NCBI GenBank assembly: GCA_964476895.1 | Contig: CAYZCS010000004.1 | Coordinates: 1 to 37,312, forward strand | DNA from: JALYJZ01 sp964476895 | Lineage (GTDB): Bacteria > Patescibacteriota > SICC01 | Direction: 5' to 3' | DNA: 37,312 nucleotides | Part shown: piece by piece, positions 1-7,925 of the stretch | Layout of the letters: the number at the start of each line of letters is the position of its first letter | Position numbering within the stretch: the first letter of the stretch is position 1 | Made by a program: the position numbers and the translations under genes | Notes under the pieces: generated by a model | Database searches by the model: none | The model's input: the letters and a program-made list of their open reading frames with translations, nothing else | Told to the model about the DNA's origin: nothing

Positions 1-224
1 TTCGGCAAGCCCATCGAGTTGAGGCTGCCCTGCGAATCGGCATGCCAGCGCGGCAGGTCGTTGCCGGCCCGGAATGCCTTGGTCGTGGTCTTGATCACGA
101 TCGCCCCGGACTCCGCCTGACCCAGCGCCTCCAGGTCGCCGGCACTCACGTCCTTCGCTCCGGCCGCATTGATGACGGCCGAGGGGAACCGCACGCCGCA
201 GATGTCGGTCGTGACCTCGCTCAT
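1..224 (-). CDS. pyrD: Dihydroorotate dehydrogenase, N-terminal part (cut by window edge)
   Basis: This is the first 74 codons of a gene that continues past the left edge. The protein begins MSEVTTDICGVRFPSAVINA and contains AAGAKDVSAGDLEAL, VIKTTTK and SLNSMGLP. The lysine strand (IKTTT/ITKSST) and the NSMGLPN loop are hallmarks of class 1 dihydroorotate dehydrogenase, particularly the 1A type. This flavoenzyme oxidises dihydroorotate to orotate in pyrimidine synthesis. It is the last visible gene of the leftward operon, 40 bp after the C39-like peptidase. A -10 like TACCAT ends 7 nt before the ATG, so it may also have its own leaderless transcript. The catalytic base and FMN-binding C-terminal half are outside the window, so the class cannot be confirmed. 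Confidence 0.85.
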   Translation of the reverse strand, partial: MSEVTTDICGVRFPSAVINAAGAKDVSAGDLEALGQAESGAIVIKTTTKAFRAGNDLPRWHADSQGSLNSMGLP

Positions 225-231
225 TGGTTGT

Positions 232-237
232 ATGGTA
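232..237 (-). promoter_or_regulatory. Candidate -10 box (TACCAT), leaderless pyrD
   Basis: On the minus strand TACCAT ends 7 nt before the pyrD ATG, so transcription would start at or next to the start codon. No Shine-Dalgarno sequence is present. The call rests on the same spacing recurring at seven other genes in the window; no -35 is evident. Confidence 0.4.
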
Positions 238-264
238 GCACGCGGGAGCCGTTCGGCGGGTCGA

Positions 265-1470
265 CTACTTAGACTCCAGCGCGATGTACTGGACCACCGC
301 ACCCTTGGAATAATGGCTCTCGAAACGCCGGCCCGGACCTTCGATCGGATCATGCATCACGTGATGCCCGTTCTTCTTCTCCAGCAGGACGACGTAGTGG
401 TTGTACTGACCCGGGCGATCCACCCAGACGATCACCGGATGCCCCGCCGCGAGCTGGCGGTCGATGTGTGCCCAGTCCACGCTGCCGGAGGGATCGTTGG
501 TGACCGTCAGGCGCCCGCCGGATGCCAGATGGACCTTCCTCCAGTAGAGCAGGTCGCGTTCGAACGCCTGCACGCCCTTGAGCGCCGCGTTCAGGCGGAT
601 CGGATCCGTATCGATGCCGTGCCGCTTGAATACCATCGCCGCGGCCGCGACTCCGCACCCGTAGTCGCCGATCGTCGAGGTGCTGAAGCCAAGCGTGGCA
701 TCGGCCCAGCGGCTGTCGCACTGGTTGAAGTAGCCGTTGGCGCCGTCCCAGACTCGGTGGCCTACCCGCTCGCAGCCGGCCCGGCCGAACAGGCCGAGCT
801 GCTCGAGCTTTTCCCTGGCCGCTTCGTATTCCGACTGGAACCGGCGTTCTTCCCCGCGGGTCTGCTTGAGCACATCGGCCCGCACCTCCCGGACGGCGGA
901 AAGCTCCCGGACCTGGCGGGCGGCCGCCGACTCCAGCTCCTCAAGGCGGTGAGTGCGCGACAGCAACGTCTTACGATCCCGCTCGATCCGTTCGCTCGTC
1001 GCGGCCAGCTCGTCGGCCAAGGCCGTCGCGTAATCGCCAAGCGATCCGTTGGCCGCCCGCTCGCTGAACGATTCGGAGACGCCGCCTTGGCCGGCCAACA
1101 CCTCCCAGGCACCCGGCGAGCCACCGAGATAGTCCACGCGGACGACGGACCCGAGGGACTCCTTTCGCTGCTCATACTGGTCGAGCAACGCGGTCAGTTT
1201 CTCCGTAGCCGTATCCAACTCCCGACGGACCGCCGTGATCTGAGCCCGGATGCCGGCCAGCGCCTCCAGTTTGGCCTCGATCGTCTCGTCGAGCACGACC
1301 AGCTTGTCTTCCAGCGAGTCGACCTCGGCGGCCTTTTCGTGGAGCTGCTGTTCCCGCTCCGCGAATTCGGCCAGCGGATCGGCGGACGCTCCTTGCGGCC
1401 AGGCGAGCGCCGCCGCCGCGAACAGGACGAGCAGTGACCCGGGAATCGTTTTTCGTTTTGCTGTCAGCAT
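265..1470 (-). CDS. Secreted coiled-coil protein with C-terminal C39-like cysteine peptidase domain
   Basis: This 401-residue protein has a signal peptide (about residues 1-30, ending near GASA). A long charged coiled coil follows (about 33-225, with many E/R/L heptads), like the FtsX-activated hydrolases CwlO, PcsB and EnvC. The C-terminal domain resembles Peptidase_C39_2: it starts at GYFNQCDSRWAD and contains GDYGCGVAAAAM (candidate nucleophile Cys272), GQYNHYVVLL (His358) and HVMHDPI (Asp374), in papain-fold order. It probably acts outside the membrane on peptidoglycan or peptides. It sits between tatD and pyrD in the leftward operon, with 72 bp upstream lacking a clear Shine-Dalgarno. 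A TACGAT about 21 nt before the ATG could be a -10. The substrate is unknown; a non-catalytic cell-wall role is possible. Confidence 0.8.
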   Translation of the reverse strand: MLTAKRKTIPGSLLVLFAAAALAWPQGASADPLAEFAEREQQLHEKAAEVDSLEDKLVVLDETIEAKLEALAGIRAQITAVRRELDTATEKLTALLDQYEQRKESLGSVVRVDYLGGSPGAWEVLAGQGGVSESFSERAANGSLGDYATALADELAATSERIERDRKTLLSRTHRLEELESAAARQVRELSAVREVRADVLKQTRGEERRFQSEYEAAREKLEQLGLFGRAGCERVGHRVWDGANGYFNQCDSRWADATLGFSTSTIGDYGCGVAAAAMVFKRHGIDTDPIRLNAALKGVQAFERDLLYWRKVHLASGGRLTVTNDPSGSVDWAHIDRQLAAGHPVIVWVDRPGQYNHYVVLLEKKNGHHVMHDPIEGPGRRFESHYSKGAVVQYIALESK

Positions 1471-1542
1471 CGTTTCGGTCGTTTCGGCTTTATCGTACCG
1501 CCGCGCACACTCCCGGACAACGCGACGGGCGCTCTCGAGCCG

Positions 1543-2328
1543 TTACTCGCCGAGCCCGAACAACCGCTCGGCGTTCGCCGTGGTCACGGCCGCCACTTCC
1601 TCGAGCGGAATCCCTTTGATCTCCGCGATCTTCCGTGCCGTGCCGACGACGAACGCCGGCTCGTTCCGTTCACCGCGGCGATCGGCCGGTGGCAGGAACG
1701 GCGCATCGGTCTCGACCATCATCCGGTCCAGCGGCACCTCCCGTACCACCTCGCGCAGGGTGTCGTTCTTCGGGTACGTCACCGGCGCGGTGAACGAGAT
1801 CAGGAATCCGAGGGACAGGACCTCGTCGGCGAACTTCCGTGACCCCGTGAAGCAATGGACCACACCCGGAAGCTCCGGCAAGGTTCCGCGGACGTTGCCG
1901 AGCGCCTGCACGGTGCGGTCCTCGGCATCGCGGGAATGGACGATCAGCGGTTTTCCGGCCGCGGCGGCGACCGCCGCCTGGCGCTCGAATGCCGCGCCTT
2001 GCACGGCCTCGTCCGGTCCGTCTTCGTAGTGCGCATCGAACCCGCATTCGCCGATCGCCACGACCCGCGGGTGTTCCGCCAGCCGCCGTAGCTCGTCCAC
2101 GCTTGCTTCCGTGACGTCGCGCGCATCGTGCGGATGGACCCCTGCGGCCGCCCACACCTCGGGGAATCGTTCCGCGATCGCCACCGCCTTCCGGCTCCGT
2201 TCCAGCGTCGTGCCGACGTTGATCAGCCGCGTGACCCCTGCCGTCCGTGCCCGCTCAAGCACGGACTCCTCCTCGCCAGCGAACTGCTCGAAGTCGAGAT
2301 GGACGTGGGTGTCGATCAGATCGGCCAT
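1543..2328 (-). CDS. tatD: TatD family metal-dependent hydrolase (DNase)
   Basis: The 261-residue protein is full length for the TatD family, a TIM-barrel amidohydrolase superfamily group with 3'-5' exonuclease activity in characterised members. Visible metal-site motifs in order are DTHVHLDF near the N terminus, AAGVHPHDA, GECGFDAHY, LIVHSRDA, VVHCFTGS and VETDAPFLP. It is 7 bp downstream of the MFS gene on the same strand, so it is co-transcribed. metG next to tatD, here separated by two transporters, is a common bacterial arrangement. The exact substrate (DNA, RNA or D-aminoacyl-tRNA) cannot be told from sequence. Confidence 0.92.
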   Translation of the reverse strand: MADLIDTHVHLDFEQFAGEEESVLERARTAGVTRLINVGTTLERSRKAVAIAERFPEVWAAAGVHPHDARDVTEASVDELRRLAEHPRVVAIGECGFDAHYEDGPDEAVQGAAFERQAAVAAAAGKPLIVHSRDAEDRTVQALGNVRGTLPELPGVVHCFTGSRKFADEVLSLGFLISFTAPVTYPKNDTLREVVREVPLDRMMVETDAPFLPPADRRGERNEPAFVVGTARKIAEIKGIPLEEVAAVTTANAERLFGLGE

Positions 2329-2335
2329 GCGCCCC

Positions 2336-3484
2336 CTACCGGATCCACCGTACCCCCAGGCTCAGCGGCACCGCCAGTCCGATCAACGCCAGCACGGCGG
2401 TTTTCTCGGGGAGCACCTGCAGCAAGGCCAGCAGGACACTCAGCTGTACGGTCAGGCCGATCGCATGGCTGGTCTCCATGCCTATGATGTACTCCAGCCG
2501 CGGATCACGGTCGGCGTGCTTGTAGTACCGGCTGAGATAGGACGTGCTGAGGAGCGATTGCCCGAGCCCGCTGATCAGGTTGATGCCTGCCACGTGGGTC
2601 GTGGACGTGGCGAACAGACGGAAGAGGTGGGTCCCGGACATCGTCGCGGCGCCCCGGCGCAGATAGCGCCGCTCGCCGCGGCGCTCCTCGCGTCGCCCGA
2701 CGAACAGCGCTACCGCGGCGGCACTGAGCACCGCCAGCGAACTGAGCGCACCGATGCCGGCGTACGTCGGGATGATCAGGAAGATCAGGAGTGGCCAAAG
2801 TATCCCTTCGATCACGTAGTACGTGCTGTGGGTGAAGTTGGCCGCGAAGTCGGGAATCATCCGGCGGCTGAAGTTGCGGAGTCGGATCGGCCGGTGCTTG
2901 ACCACGTCAGGCGAGTTCAGCAGGATGATCGAAGCGGTCAGCATCAGGCCGGCGGCGATACCGTAGACCCATCCGATCCCGAATACCGTGGCGAGTACAC
3001 CGCCGACAGCCGGTGCCAGGCCGTGCGCCGCGATCACGACGGCGTTCATCGCACCCACCTGCCGCCCGCCGCGGCGGTGCGCCTTCGCCTTCGAGAAACT
3101 CGCGTGAAACGCCGGCCAGTAAAAAGCCCGGTCGGCCGCCTTGAAGACCGCGGCGAACCAGATCGGCAGCCCGAGCTCGGGCAACAGGAACAGCGAGATG
3201 AAGAACAGCGCGATCCAGAGTTCACCGATCGCCATCACCCGGTTGGCATTGATCCGGCTGATCAGCCAGCCGGATACGGCGTACAGCGGAATGGAGATCA
3301 CGAACGCGATCAGGAAGAAGAGGATGACCTGCTCCACCGAGTAGCCGATCTTGAGCAGGTAGATCGGTGCCAGCACCTGGACCGACGCCGCACCGAGGGT
3401 CGCCAGGCCGTGCGACCAGTAGAGGTGGCGGAGCTCCGTCAGTCGCGGCGTGTGATAGTGGCTATGGTGGGCGAAGTTGAGCAT
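2336..3484 (-). CDS. MFS-type membrane transporter with His-rich N terminus (paralogue 1)
   Basis: This 382-residue protein has about 10-12 hydrophobic segments. It begins MLNFAHHSHYHTPRL, a short histidine-rich cytoplasmic tail, followed by LYWSHGLATLGA and IYLLKIGYS as the first helix. Conserved stretches shared with its neighbour are WPAFHASFSKAKAHRRG, GLAPAVGGVLATVFGI, LWPLLIFLIIPTYAGIG and the loop GRREERRGERRYL. The pair looks like a tandem duplication of a major-facilitator-like family. The gene begins 12 bp after its paralogue ends and runs into tatD, so they form one operon. The substrate is unknown. The His-rich tail could bind a metal, but that is speculation. Confidence 0.75.
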   Translation of the reverse strand: MLNFAHHSHYHTPRLTELRHLYWSHGLATLGAASVQVLAPIYLLKIGYSVEQVILFFLIAFVISIPLYAVSGWLISRINANRVMAIGELWIALFFISLFLLPELGLPIWFAAVFKAADRAFYWPAFHASFSKAKAHRRGGRQVGAMNAVVIAAHGLAPAVGGVLATVFGIGWVYGIAAGLMLTASIILLNSPDVVKHRPIRLRNFSRRMIPDFAANFTHSTYYVIEGILWPLLIFLIIPTYAGIGALSSLAVLSAAAVALFVGRREERRGERRYLRRGAATMSGTHLFRLFATSTTHVAGINLISGLGQSLLSTSYLSRYYKHADRDPRLEYIIGMETSHAIGLTVQLSVLLALLQVLPEKTAVLALIGLAVPLSLGVRWIR

Positions 3485-3496
3485 GCTACCAGTGTC

Positions 3497-4657
3497 TTAC
3501 CGGATCAGGCGGATTGCGAACGTGAGCGGCACGACCGCGGCGAGCCCGGCGATGAGCACCGTCTTGTCCGGAACGACCGCGGCCAATACGAAGAGGATCC
3601 CGAAGAACACCGTGTCGAAGAGCGCGCAGGCGGTCATCATGGCGTACACGTAGGGCAAGCGGGGTTCCCGGTCGGCTTCACGGTAGTATTCGGTCGCGTA
3701 TGGCGTCGAGAGCATCGCGTGGCCGACGCCGCTCACCAGGTTCACCGTCGCGATTTGCCCGGCGGTCTCGGTAGCTAACCGTGCCGCGTTGGACGTAGCC
3801 GTCACCGCCACCCCCTGGCTCAAGTACCGATGCGTGCCGCGGCGCTCCTCGCGCCGCCCGATGTAGATGGCGATCACGATGCCGCTGATCACGGCCAGCG
3901 AGCTGAGGATTCCCACACCCGCGTACGTCGGGATGATTAGGAAGATCAGAAGCGGCCAAAGGCTCGACAGCGCGACGTCATCCACTTCCGAGGAGCCGTT
4001 CGCCAGGAGGTCGCGCCAGATCCGGCGCAGCCGGAGCTTCGAAAGATCGAATGGGTCGTTCTTGATGATCTCCGGACCGGTCAGGAGCGGCAGGGCCGCC
4101 ACCACGAGCAAGAGCATCGCCGCGACGTATACCGCGTTGATGCCGAACACGGTCGCGACGATACCGCCGATCGCCGGCGCGATGCCGTAGGCCATCATGA
4201 TCAACGCGCTGGAGAGGCCGACCGAGCGCCCCGGATGCTTGCCGGTCAGGCCCTTGGCGAAACTGGCCCGGAAACACGGCCAGTACAGCGCGATATAGGT
4301 CCCCCAACTCAGGGCGATCAGCCAAAGCGGCCAGCCGGCGGATGGCAGGGTCGCGAGCAACACCAGCTGCGCAAAGTGCACGATGAAGCTGAGCGCCATC
4401 GCCTTGTTCGTCCCGATGCGGTTACTGAACTTGAACAGGGGGTACTGCAGGAGGCCCCAGAACGCGGCCATGAGCAGGTAGAACAGCATGATCTCGCCCA
4501 GGTCGTAGCCGAGCTTCGTCAGATAGATCGGAATGAAGATGCTCACCAGGTTGGTGGCGACCGACTTGAGGCTATGCGACCAATAGATACGCCTCACTTC
4601 CGTCAGCTGCGGCAGGTGGAAATGGAGATGGGAATGGGACGCTCTGAGTCCTGGCAT
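3497..4657 (-). CDS. MFS-type membrane transporter with His-rich N terminus (paralogue 2)
   Basis: The 386-residue protein is homologous along its length to the next gene downstream. It begins MPGLRASHSHLHFHLPQL, again His-rich, then has IYWSHSLKSVATNL, PIYLTKLGYDLGEI, YWPCFRASFAKGLTGKHPG, YGIAPAIGGIVATVFGI, PLLIFLIIPTYAGVGILS and GRREERRGTHRYL. These match the MFS fold with a characteristic arginine/glutamate-rich cytoplasmic loop after the PTYAG helix. It starts 28 bp after metG. TAAGAT about 26 nt upstream of the ATG may be a weak internal -10. No substrate can be assigned. The two copies may form a heterodimer or carry different solutes (inference). Confidence 0.75.
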   Translation of the reverse strand: MPGLRASHSHLHFHLPQLTEVRRIYWSHSLKSVATNLVSIFIPIYLTKLGYDLGEIMLFYLLMAAFWGLLQYPLFKFSNRIGTNKAMALSFIVHFAQLVLLATLPSAGWPLWLIALSWGTYIALYWPCFRASFAKGLTGKHPGRSVGLSSALIMMAYGIAPAIGGIVATVFGINAVYVAAMLLLVVAALPLLTGPEIIKNDPFDLSKLRLRRIWRDLLANGSSEVDDVALSSLWPLLIFLIIPTYAGVGILSSLAVISGIVIAIYIGRREERRGTHRYLSQGVAVTATSNAARLATETAGQIATVNLVSGVGHAMLSTPYATEYYREADREPRLPYVYAMMTACALFDTVFFGILFVLAAVVPDKTVLIAGLAAVVPLTFAIRLIR

Positions 4658-4685
4658 GCCGTTTGTTTCCGGTTCTTATCTTAAG

Positions 4686-6218
4686 TTATCGCCCGCTCGG
4701 TTGACGGGGAAAGAGCGGATCGCCGCGACGGACGGCGGTGCCCGGCGGAACCTTCTCCCATTCGAGCAGTGACTCGGCATCCCAGCCGGCGGTTTTCAGG
4801 CCGAGGCATCGCTGGAGTTCCGCCGCCTTGCCGGGGATGAACGGCGCGTAGAGCAGGCTTAGATGGCCGAGCACCTGGGCCAGGGTGTAGAGCGCGTCGG
4901 CGACCGGCCGCCCCTCCTGTTTGTATGGCTGGGTCTCCTCGATGAACCGGTTCGCCAGTGAGACGAGTCCGTTCAGGTGCTCCAGCGCCTCCGCGAACTT
5001 CGGCGCCTCGAGCAGGTTGGCCAGCTCGTGGTGCGTCTGGCCGACGTGCTCCTTGAGCTTGGGATCGGCGGTGCCTTCCGGTACCGCACCGGCGCACTTC
5101 TTCTCGATCAGCGTGAGCACCCGGCTGGCCAGGTTGCCGAGGTCGTTGGCGAGCTCGGCGGCGTAGACCTCGGTGAAGTGGCGTTCTGAGAAATCGCCGT
5201 CCTCGGCGTACGGGAGCGCCCGGAGCAGGTAGTAACGGACCGGGTCCACCCCGTGCCGTTCCACCAGTTCGAACGGATCGATCACGTTGCCTTTCGACTT
5301 GCTCATCTTCTGACCGTCGATCGTGAAGAAGCCGTGGACGTACAGCTTCTTGGGAAGAGGGAGCTTGGCCGCCAGCAGCATCGCCGGCCAGATCGCAGCG
5401 TGGAAGCGGATGATCTCCTTGCCGATGATATGCACGTCCGGCGGCCAGAAGTGCCTGAAGAGCGCCTCGTCCCGCGTGAAGCCGATGCCATTCAGGTAGT
5501 TGGTCAGCGCCTCGAACCAGACGTACATCCGCTGGGAATCGTCTCCGGGCACCGGGACGCCCATGGTGAGTTTGTCGGCACGTCGGGAGCAGGAGATATC
5601 GGTCAGGCCGTCCTTGATGACCTGCAGGATCTCATTCCGGCGGGACTCCGGTACCACCTCATACTCGCCCGACTCCAGCAACTCACGGAGCCGGTCCCCG
5701 AACGCGGACAGTCTGAAGAAATAATTCTCTTCCTTGACCCGTTCGGGGGCGGTTCCGTGGATCGGACATTTCCCGTCCGCCAGGTCCTTTTCGGTATAGT
5801 AGGCCTCGCAATCCACGCAGTAGAGTCCCTCGTACGTCCCTTCGTAGATATGGCCGTCGGCTACGAGCCGACGCCAGATCTCCTGAGCACCGGGATGATG
5901 CTTGGCCTCGTCGGTGGTCCGGATGAAATCATCGTATGAGATTTCCATCGCCTTGCCGGCCGCCTCGAACCGCTCGGCATACCGGTCGGCGATCTCGCGC
6001 GGCTCCACGTCTTCCTGTTTCGCTTTCTCGACCAGCTTGAGCGTGTTCTCGTCGGTACCGGTCAGGAGGAAGGTGTCGTCGCCGCGAAGGCGGTGCCAAC
6101 GCGCCAGCACGTCGGCGGCCGTGTTGGTGTACGCATGACCGATATGCGGCACGTCGTTCACATAATAGATCGGCGTCGTGACGTAGAACTTCTGCGATGA
6201 CTGTACGATTTTTCCCAT
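4686..6218 (-). CDS. metG: Methionyl-tRNA synthetase
   Basis: The 510-residue class I aminoacyl-tRNA synthetase charges tRNA-Met with methionine. The N-terminal Rossmann domain has FYVTTPIYYVNDVPHIGHAY (HIGH signature), then FLLTGTDEN. A single zinc knuckle is visible in LYCVDCEAYYTEKDL and GKCPIHG. The KMSKS loop appears as DGQKMSKSKGNV, followed by the alpha-helical anticodon-binding domain. It ends at about 510 residues without the C-terminal dimerisation/tRNA-binding domain of longer MetRS, giving the short monomeric type. The chosen ATG gives the expected N terminus just ahead of the YVTTPIYYVN strand. Although acyP is only 33 bp upstream, a good -10 (TACAAT) ends 8 nt before the ATG, suggesting an internal leaderless promoter. 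Confidence 0.95.
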   Translation of the reverse strand: MGKIVQSSQKFYVTTPIYYVNDVPHIGHAYTNTAADVLARWHRLRGDDTFLLTGTDENTLKLVEKAKQEDVEPREIADRYAERFEAAGKAMEISYDDFIRTTDEAKHHPGAQEIWRRLVADGHIYEGTYEGLYCVDCEAYYTEKDLADGKCPIHGTAPERVKEENYFFRLSAFGDRLRELLESGEYEVVPESRRNEILQVIKDGLTDISCSRRADKLTMGVPVPGDDSQRMYVWFEALTNYLNGIGFTRDEALFRHFWPPDVHIIGKEIIRFHAAIWPAMLLAAKLPLPKKLYVHGFFTIDGQKMSKSKGNVIDPFELVERHGVDPVRYYLLRALPYAEDGDFSERHFTEVYAAELANDLGNLASRVLTLIEKKCAGAVPEGTADPKLKEHVGQTHHELANLLEAPKFAEALEHLNGLVSLANRFIEETQPYKQEGRPVADALYTLAQVLGHLSLLYAPFIPGKAAELQRCLGLKTAGWDAESLLEWEKVPPGTAVRRGDPLFPRQPSGR

Positions 6219-6226
6219 ACGGAGCC

Positions 6227-6232
6227 ATTGTA
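6227..6232 (-). promoter_or_regulatory. Candidate -10 box (TACAAT), leaderless metG
   Basis: TACAAT on the minus strand ends 8 nt before the metG ATG. It differs from consensus at one base and sits in the 33-bp gap after acyP. The predicted start of transcription coincides with the start codon, so metG may be made both from the operon and from its own leaderless transcript. Confidence 0.5.
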
Positions 6233-6251
6233 GAGCACCCAGCCAAGGGAA

Positions 6252-6524
6252 TCAGCGAAGGATCCGGAAACCGTCGTAGGCGCCGGACGCCGCGGTCCGA
6301 TGCTCGTCGAGCGATTCGACCCGAGCGGCATCGGGGCCCGTCCGGACCCACTCAAGCAACCGGTCCAGCGCCGCATCCGGACCCTCGGCGACGATCGTCA
6401 CCGAGCCGTCAGGGTTATTCCGGACCGTACCGACCAGCCCGAGCCGGTCCGCCATCGTCTTGGCATGCGCCCGGAAGCTCACGCCCTGGACCGTTCCACG
6501 GACGGTGACCGTGAGCCGCTTCAT
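6252..6524 (-). CDS. acyP: Acylphosphatase
   Basis: This is a 90-residue, full-length small alpha/beta protein that hydrolyses acyl phosphates. The signature TVQGVSFRAHAKTMADRLG carries the phosphate-binding arginine (Arg18), and VGTVRNNPDGSV carries the catalytic asparagine (Asn36), with the usual 18-residue spacing. The ATG overlaps the rsmI stop codon by 4 bp (ATGA), so translation is probably coupled. An acylphosphatase could drain acetyl phosphate made by the phosphoketolase encoded elsewhere in this window. That link is inference, since the enzyme family is not specific. Confidence 0.93.
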   Translation of the reverse strand: MKRLTVTVRGTVQGVSFRAHAKTMADRLGLVGTVRNNPDGSVTIVAEGPDAALDRLLEWVRTGPDAARVESLDEHRTAASGAYDGFRILR

Positions 6525-7216
6525 TCCTGCCGGCCCTTGTCCGCGAGCCGCACCACCACCACGATCTCACCTTTCGGCGGGTGGGCCGCGAAGTGCGCGG
6601 CAAGCTCCGCGGGTGTCCCCACCCGGATGTCCTCGAATTTCTTGGTAATCTCCCGGGCCACCGACACTTGGGCGGCGGGATGCCGCGTGGCGAGCTCGCC
6701 GAGGAGCTTTTCCAGCCGGTGCGGCGACTCGTACAACACTACCGGCGAGATCATGCCACTGAGCTGGTCGAGCTTCTTCTGACGGCCTTTCTTGTGCGGC
6801 AGGAACCCGAGGAACGTGAACTGGTCGCCGCCGAGGCCGACCGCGGAAAGTGCCGTGGTCACCGCCGAAGCGCCGGGGATCGGGACCACTGGCACGCCGC
6901 TGCGCCGTGCCAGTTCCACCAGGCGCCCGCCCGGATCGGCGATCGCCGGGGTGCCGGCGTCGGTCACCAGCGCAAGATCGGTACCGCTACCCAGCTCCGT
7001 GACGATATCCTGCTCCTTGCGCCCGCGGGAATGCTGATGGTACGACCGGACCGGAGTCCCGATGTCATACCGGCTCAGGAGCTTCCGGGTCGTCCGCGTG
7101 TCCTCTGCCAGGATCACGGCGACGTTCCGGAGCGTCTCGATCGCCCGGAAGGTAACGTCGCTCAGGTTGCCGATCGGCGTCGCGACGACGAACAGGGTCC
7201 CTGTCGACTCAGCCAT
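6521..7216 (-). CDS. rsmI: 16S rRNA (cytidine-1402-2'-O)-methyltransferase
   Basis: RsmI belongs to the tetrapyrrole-methylase fold family and 2'-O-methylates C1402 in the decoding centre of 16S rRNA. Motifs in order: GTLFVVATPIGNLSDVTFRA at the N terminus, ILAEDTRTTRKLLSRYDI, SYHQHS, LALVTDAGTPAIADPGGRLV, VPIPGASAVTTALSAVGL, FLGFLPHKKG and LYESPHRL. At 231 residues it lacks the short C-terminal extension of the roughly 285-residue E. coli enzyme, in line with trimmed proteins in reduced genomes. It overlaps the upstream hydrolase by 8 bp and acyP by 4 bp, so it is an internal operon gene. Confidence 0.94.
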   Translation of the reverse strand: MAESTGTLFVVATPIGNLSDVTFRAIETLRNVAVILAEDTRTTRKLLSRYDIGTPVRSYHQHSRGRKEQDIVTELGSGTDLALVTDAGTPAIADPGGRLVELARRSGVPVVPIPGASAVTTALSAVGLGGDQFTFLGFLPHKKGRQKKLDQLSGMISPVVLYESPHRLEKLLGELATRHPAAQVSVAREITKKFEDIRVGTPAELAAHFAAHPPKGEIVVVVRLADKGRQE

Positions 7217-7889
7217 CGAGCTCCTTCCGGACGATGTCCACCAGTCGTTGCGGCGACAGGGCGATGTTGTGATGGCTGCCCGGTACCTGCTTTACGGCCA
7301 CGTTCGGATGCCGCGCCGAAACCCGGTCCGCATGCCCCTGTGGGACAACCTCTTCCCGCTTCGGGAACAGGACGGTCGCATCCCGGAGTCTCGGCAGATC
7401 GTCCGAAAGGTCGATCGTATGCGCAAAGTCGTAGAGCTTCCGACCCCGACCGCCGAAGGCCCGTCTCCGGATCGCCCGGAAGGCCCGGATCGCGTGCGGC
7501 AGGTTCCAGCCGCGAATGGCCAGCATGGCGTTGCGGAGGCTCTCGCGGACCCGGTGGCGGTTCCGTTTGAACGAGAACAGGATCGGTGCGACGGCGATGA
7601 CCTTCCGGACCCGTCGCGGATGGTCGGCGGCATACTTGAGCGCGATCGCGCCGCCCATCGAGTGACCGACCAGATATCCCGGCGTGCCCTGCAACGCCCG
7701 ATCGATCGGATCGAAGAAGAAGTTCCAGGTAAGGTCGCCGTCGGGTAACGTGAGCGGATGGTCGGCCGAGCGGACGTCGAAATCCTCACGGAGCGCCCGC
7801 AGGAACGGCGCATAGACCGATCCATCGGCCGCCAGTCCCGGCACGAAGACCAGGACCGGCTTGGATTGCATGGCACCCTCGACGGACAT
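7209..7889 (-). CDS. Alpha/beta-fold hydrolase
   Basis: The 226-residue protein starts MSVEGAMQSKPVLVFVPGL. The oxyanion strand FVPGLAADGSVY is followed by the nucleophile elbow YLVGHSMGGAIAL and a C-terminal catalytic histidine in PGSHHNIALSP. The acid is probably in the ATVLFPKREEVVP region. This is a serine hydrolase of the esterase/lipase type with unknown substrate and no signal peptide. It is the first gene of the long leftward operon and overlaps rsmI by 8 bp. The ATG at 7889 is supported by a TACACT -10 ending exactly 6 nt upstream, which mirrors glmS on the other strand. An in-frame ATG six codons later is a weaker alternative. Confidence 0.85.
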   Translation of the reverse strand: MSVEGAMQSKPVLVFVPGLAADGSVYAPFLRALREDFDVRSADHPLTLPDGDLTWNFFFDPIDRALQGTPGYLVGHSMGGAIALKYAADHPRRVRKVIAVAPILFSFKRNRHRVRESLRNAMLAIRGWNLPHAIRAFRAIRRRAFGGRGRKLYDFAHTIDLSDDLPRLRDATVLFPKREEVVPQGHADRVSARHPNVAVKQVPGSHHNIALSPQRLVDIVRKELDG

Positions 7890-7895
7890 ACGTCC

Positions 7896-7901
7896 AGTGT
7901 A
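7896..7901 (-). promoter_or_regulatory. Candidate -10 box (TACACT) for the leftward operon
   Basis: TACACT on the minus strand ends 6 nt before the ATG of the alpha/beta hydrolase. Only 36 bp separate it from the divergent glmS start, so the two promoters are interleaved and both transcripts would be leaderless. Confidence 0.5.
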
Positions 7902-7913
7902 CGACGGGCGCGG

Positions 7914-7919
7914 TATACT
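7914..7919 (+). promoter_or_regulatory. Candidate -10 box (TATACT), leaderless glmS
   Basis: TATACT matches the -10 consensus at five of six bases and ends 6 nt before the glmS ATG. No -35 or Shine-Dalgarno is recognisable. The hexamer lies within GGTATACTG, which resembles a half site of the palindrome at 20207-20228, but the second half is absent. Confidence 0.5.
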
Positions 7920-7925
7920 GTCGGC

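Noticed and set aside
7911..7921. SOS-like half site (GGTATACTG) in the glmS promoter
   Set aside because: Only one arm of the 20207-20228 palindrome is present and glmS is not a damage-response gene; it is better explained as a -10 box.
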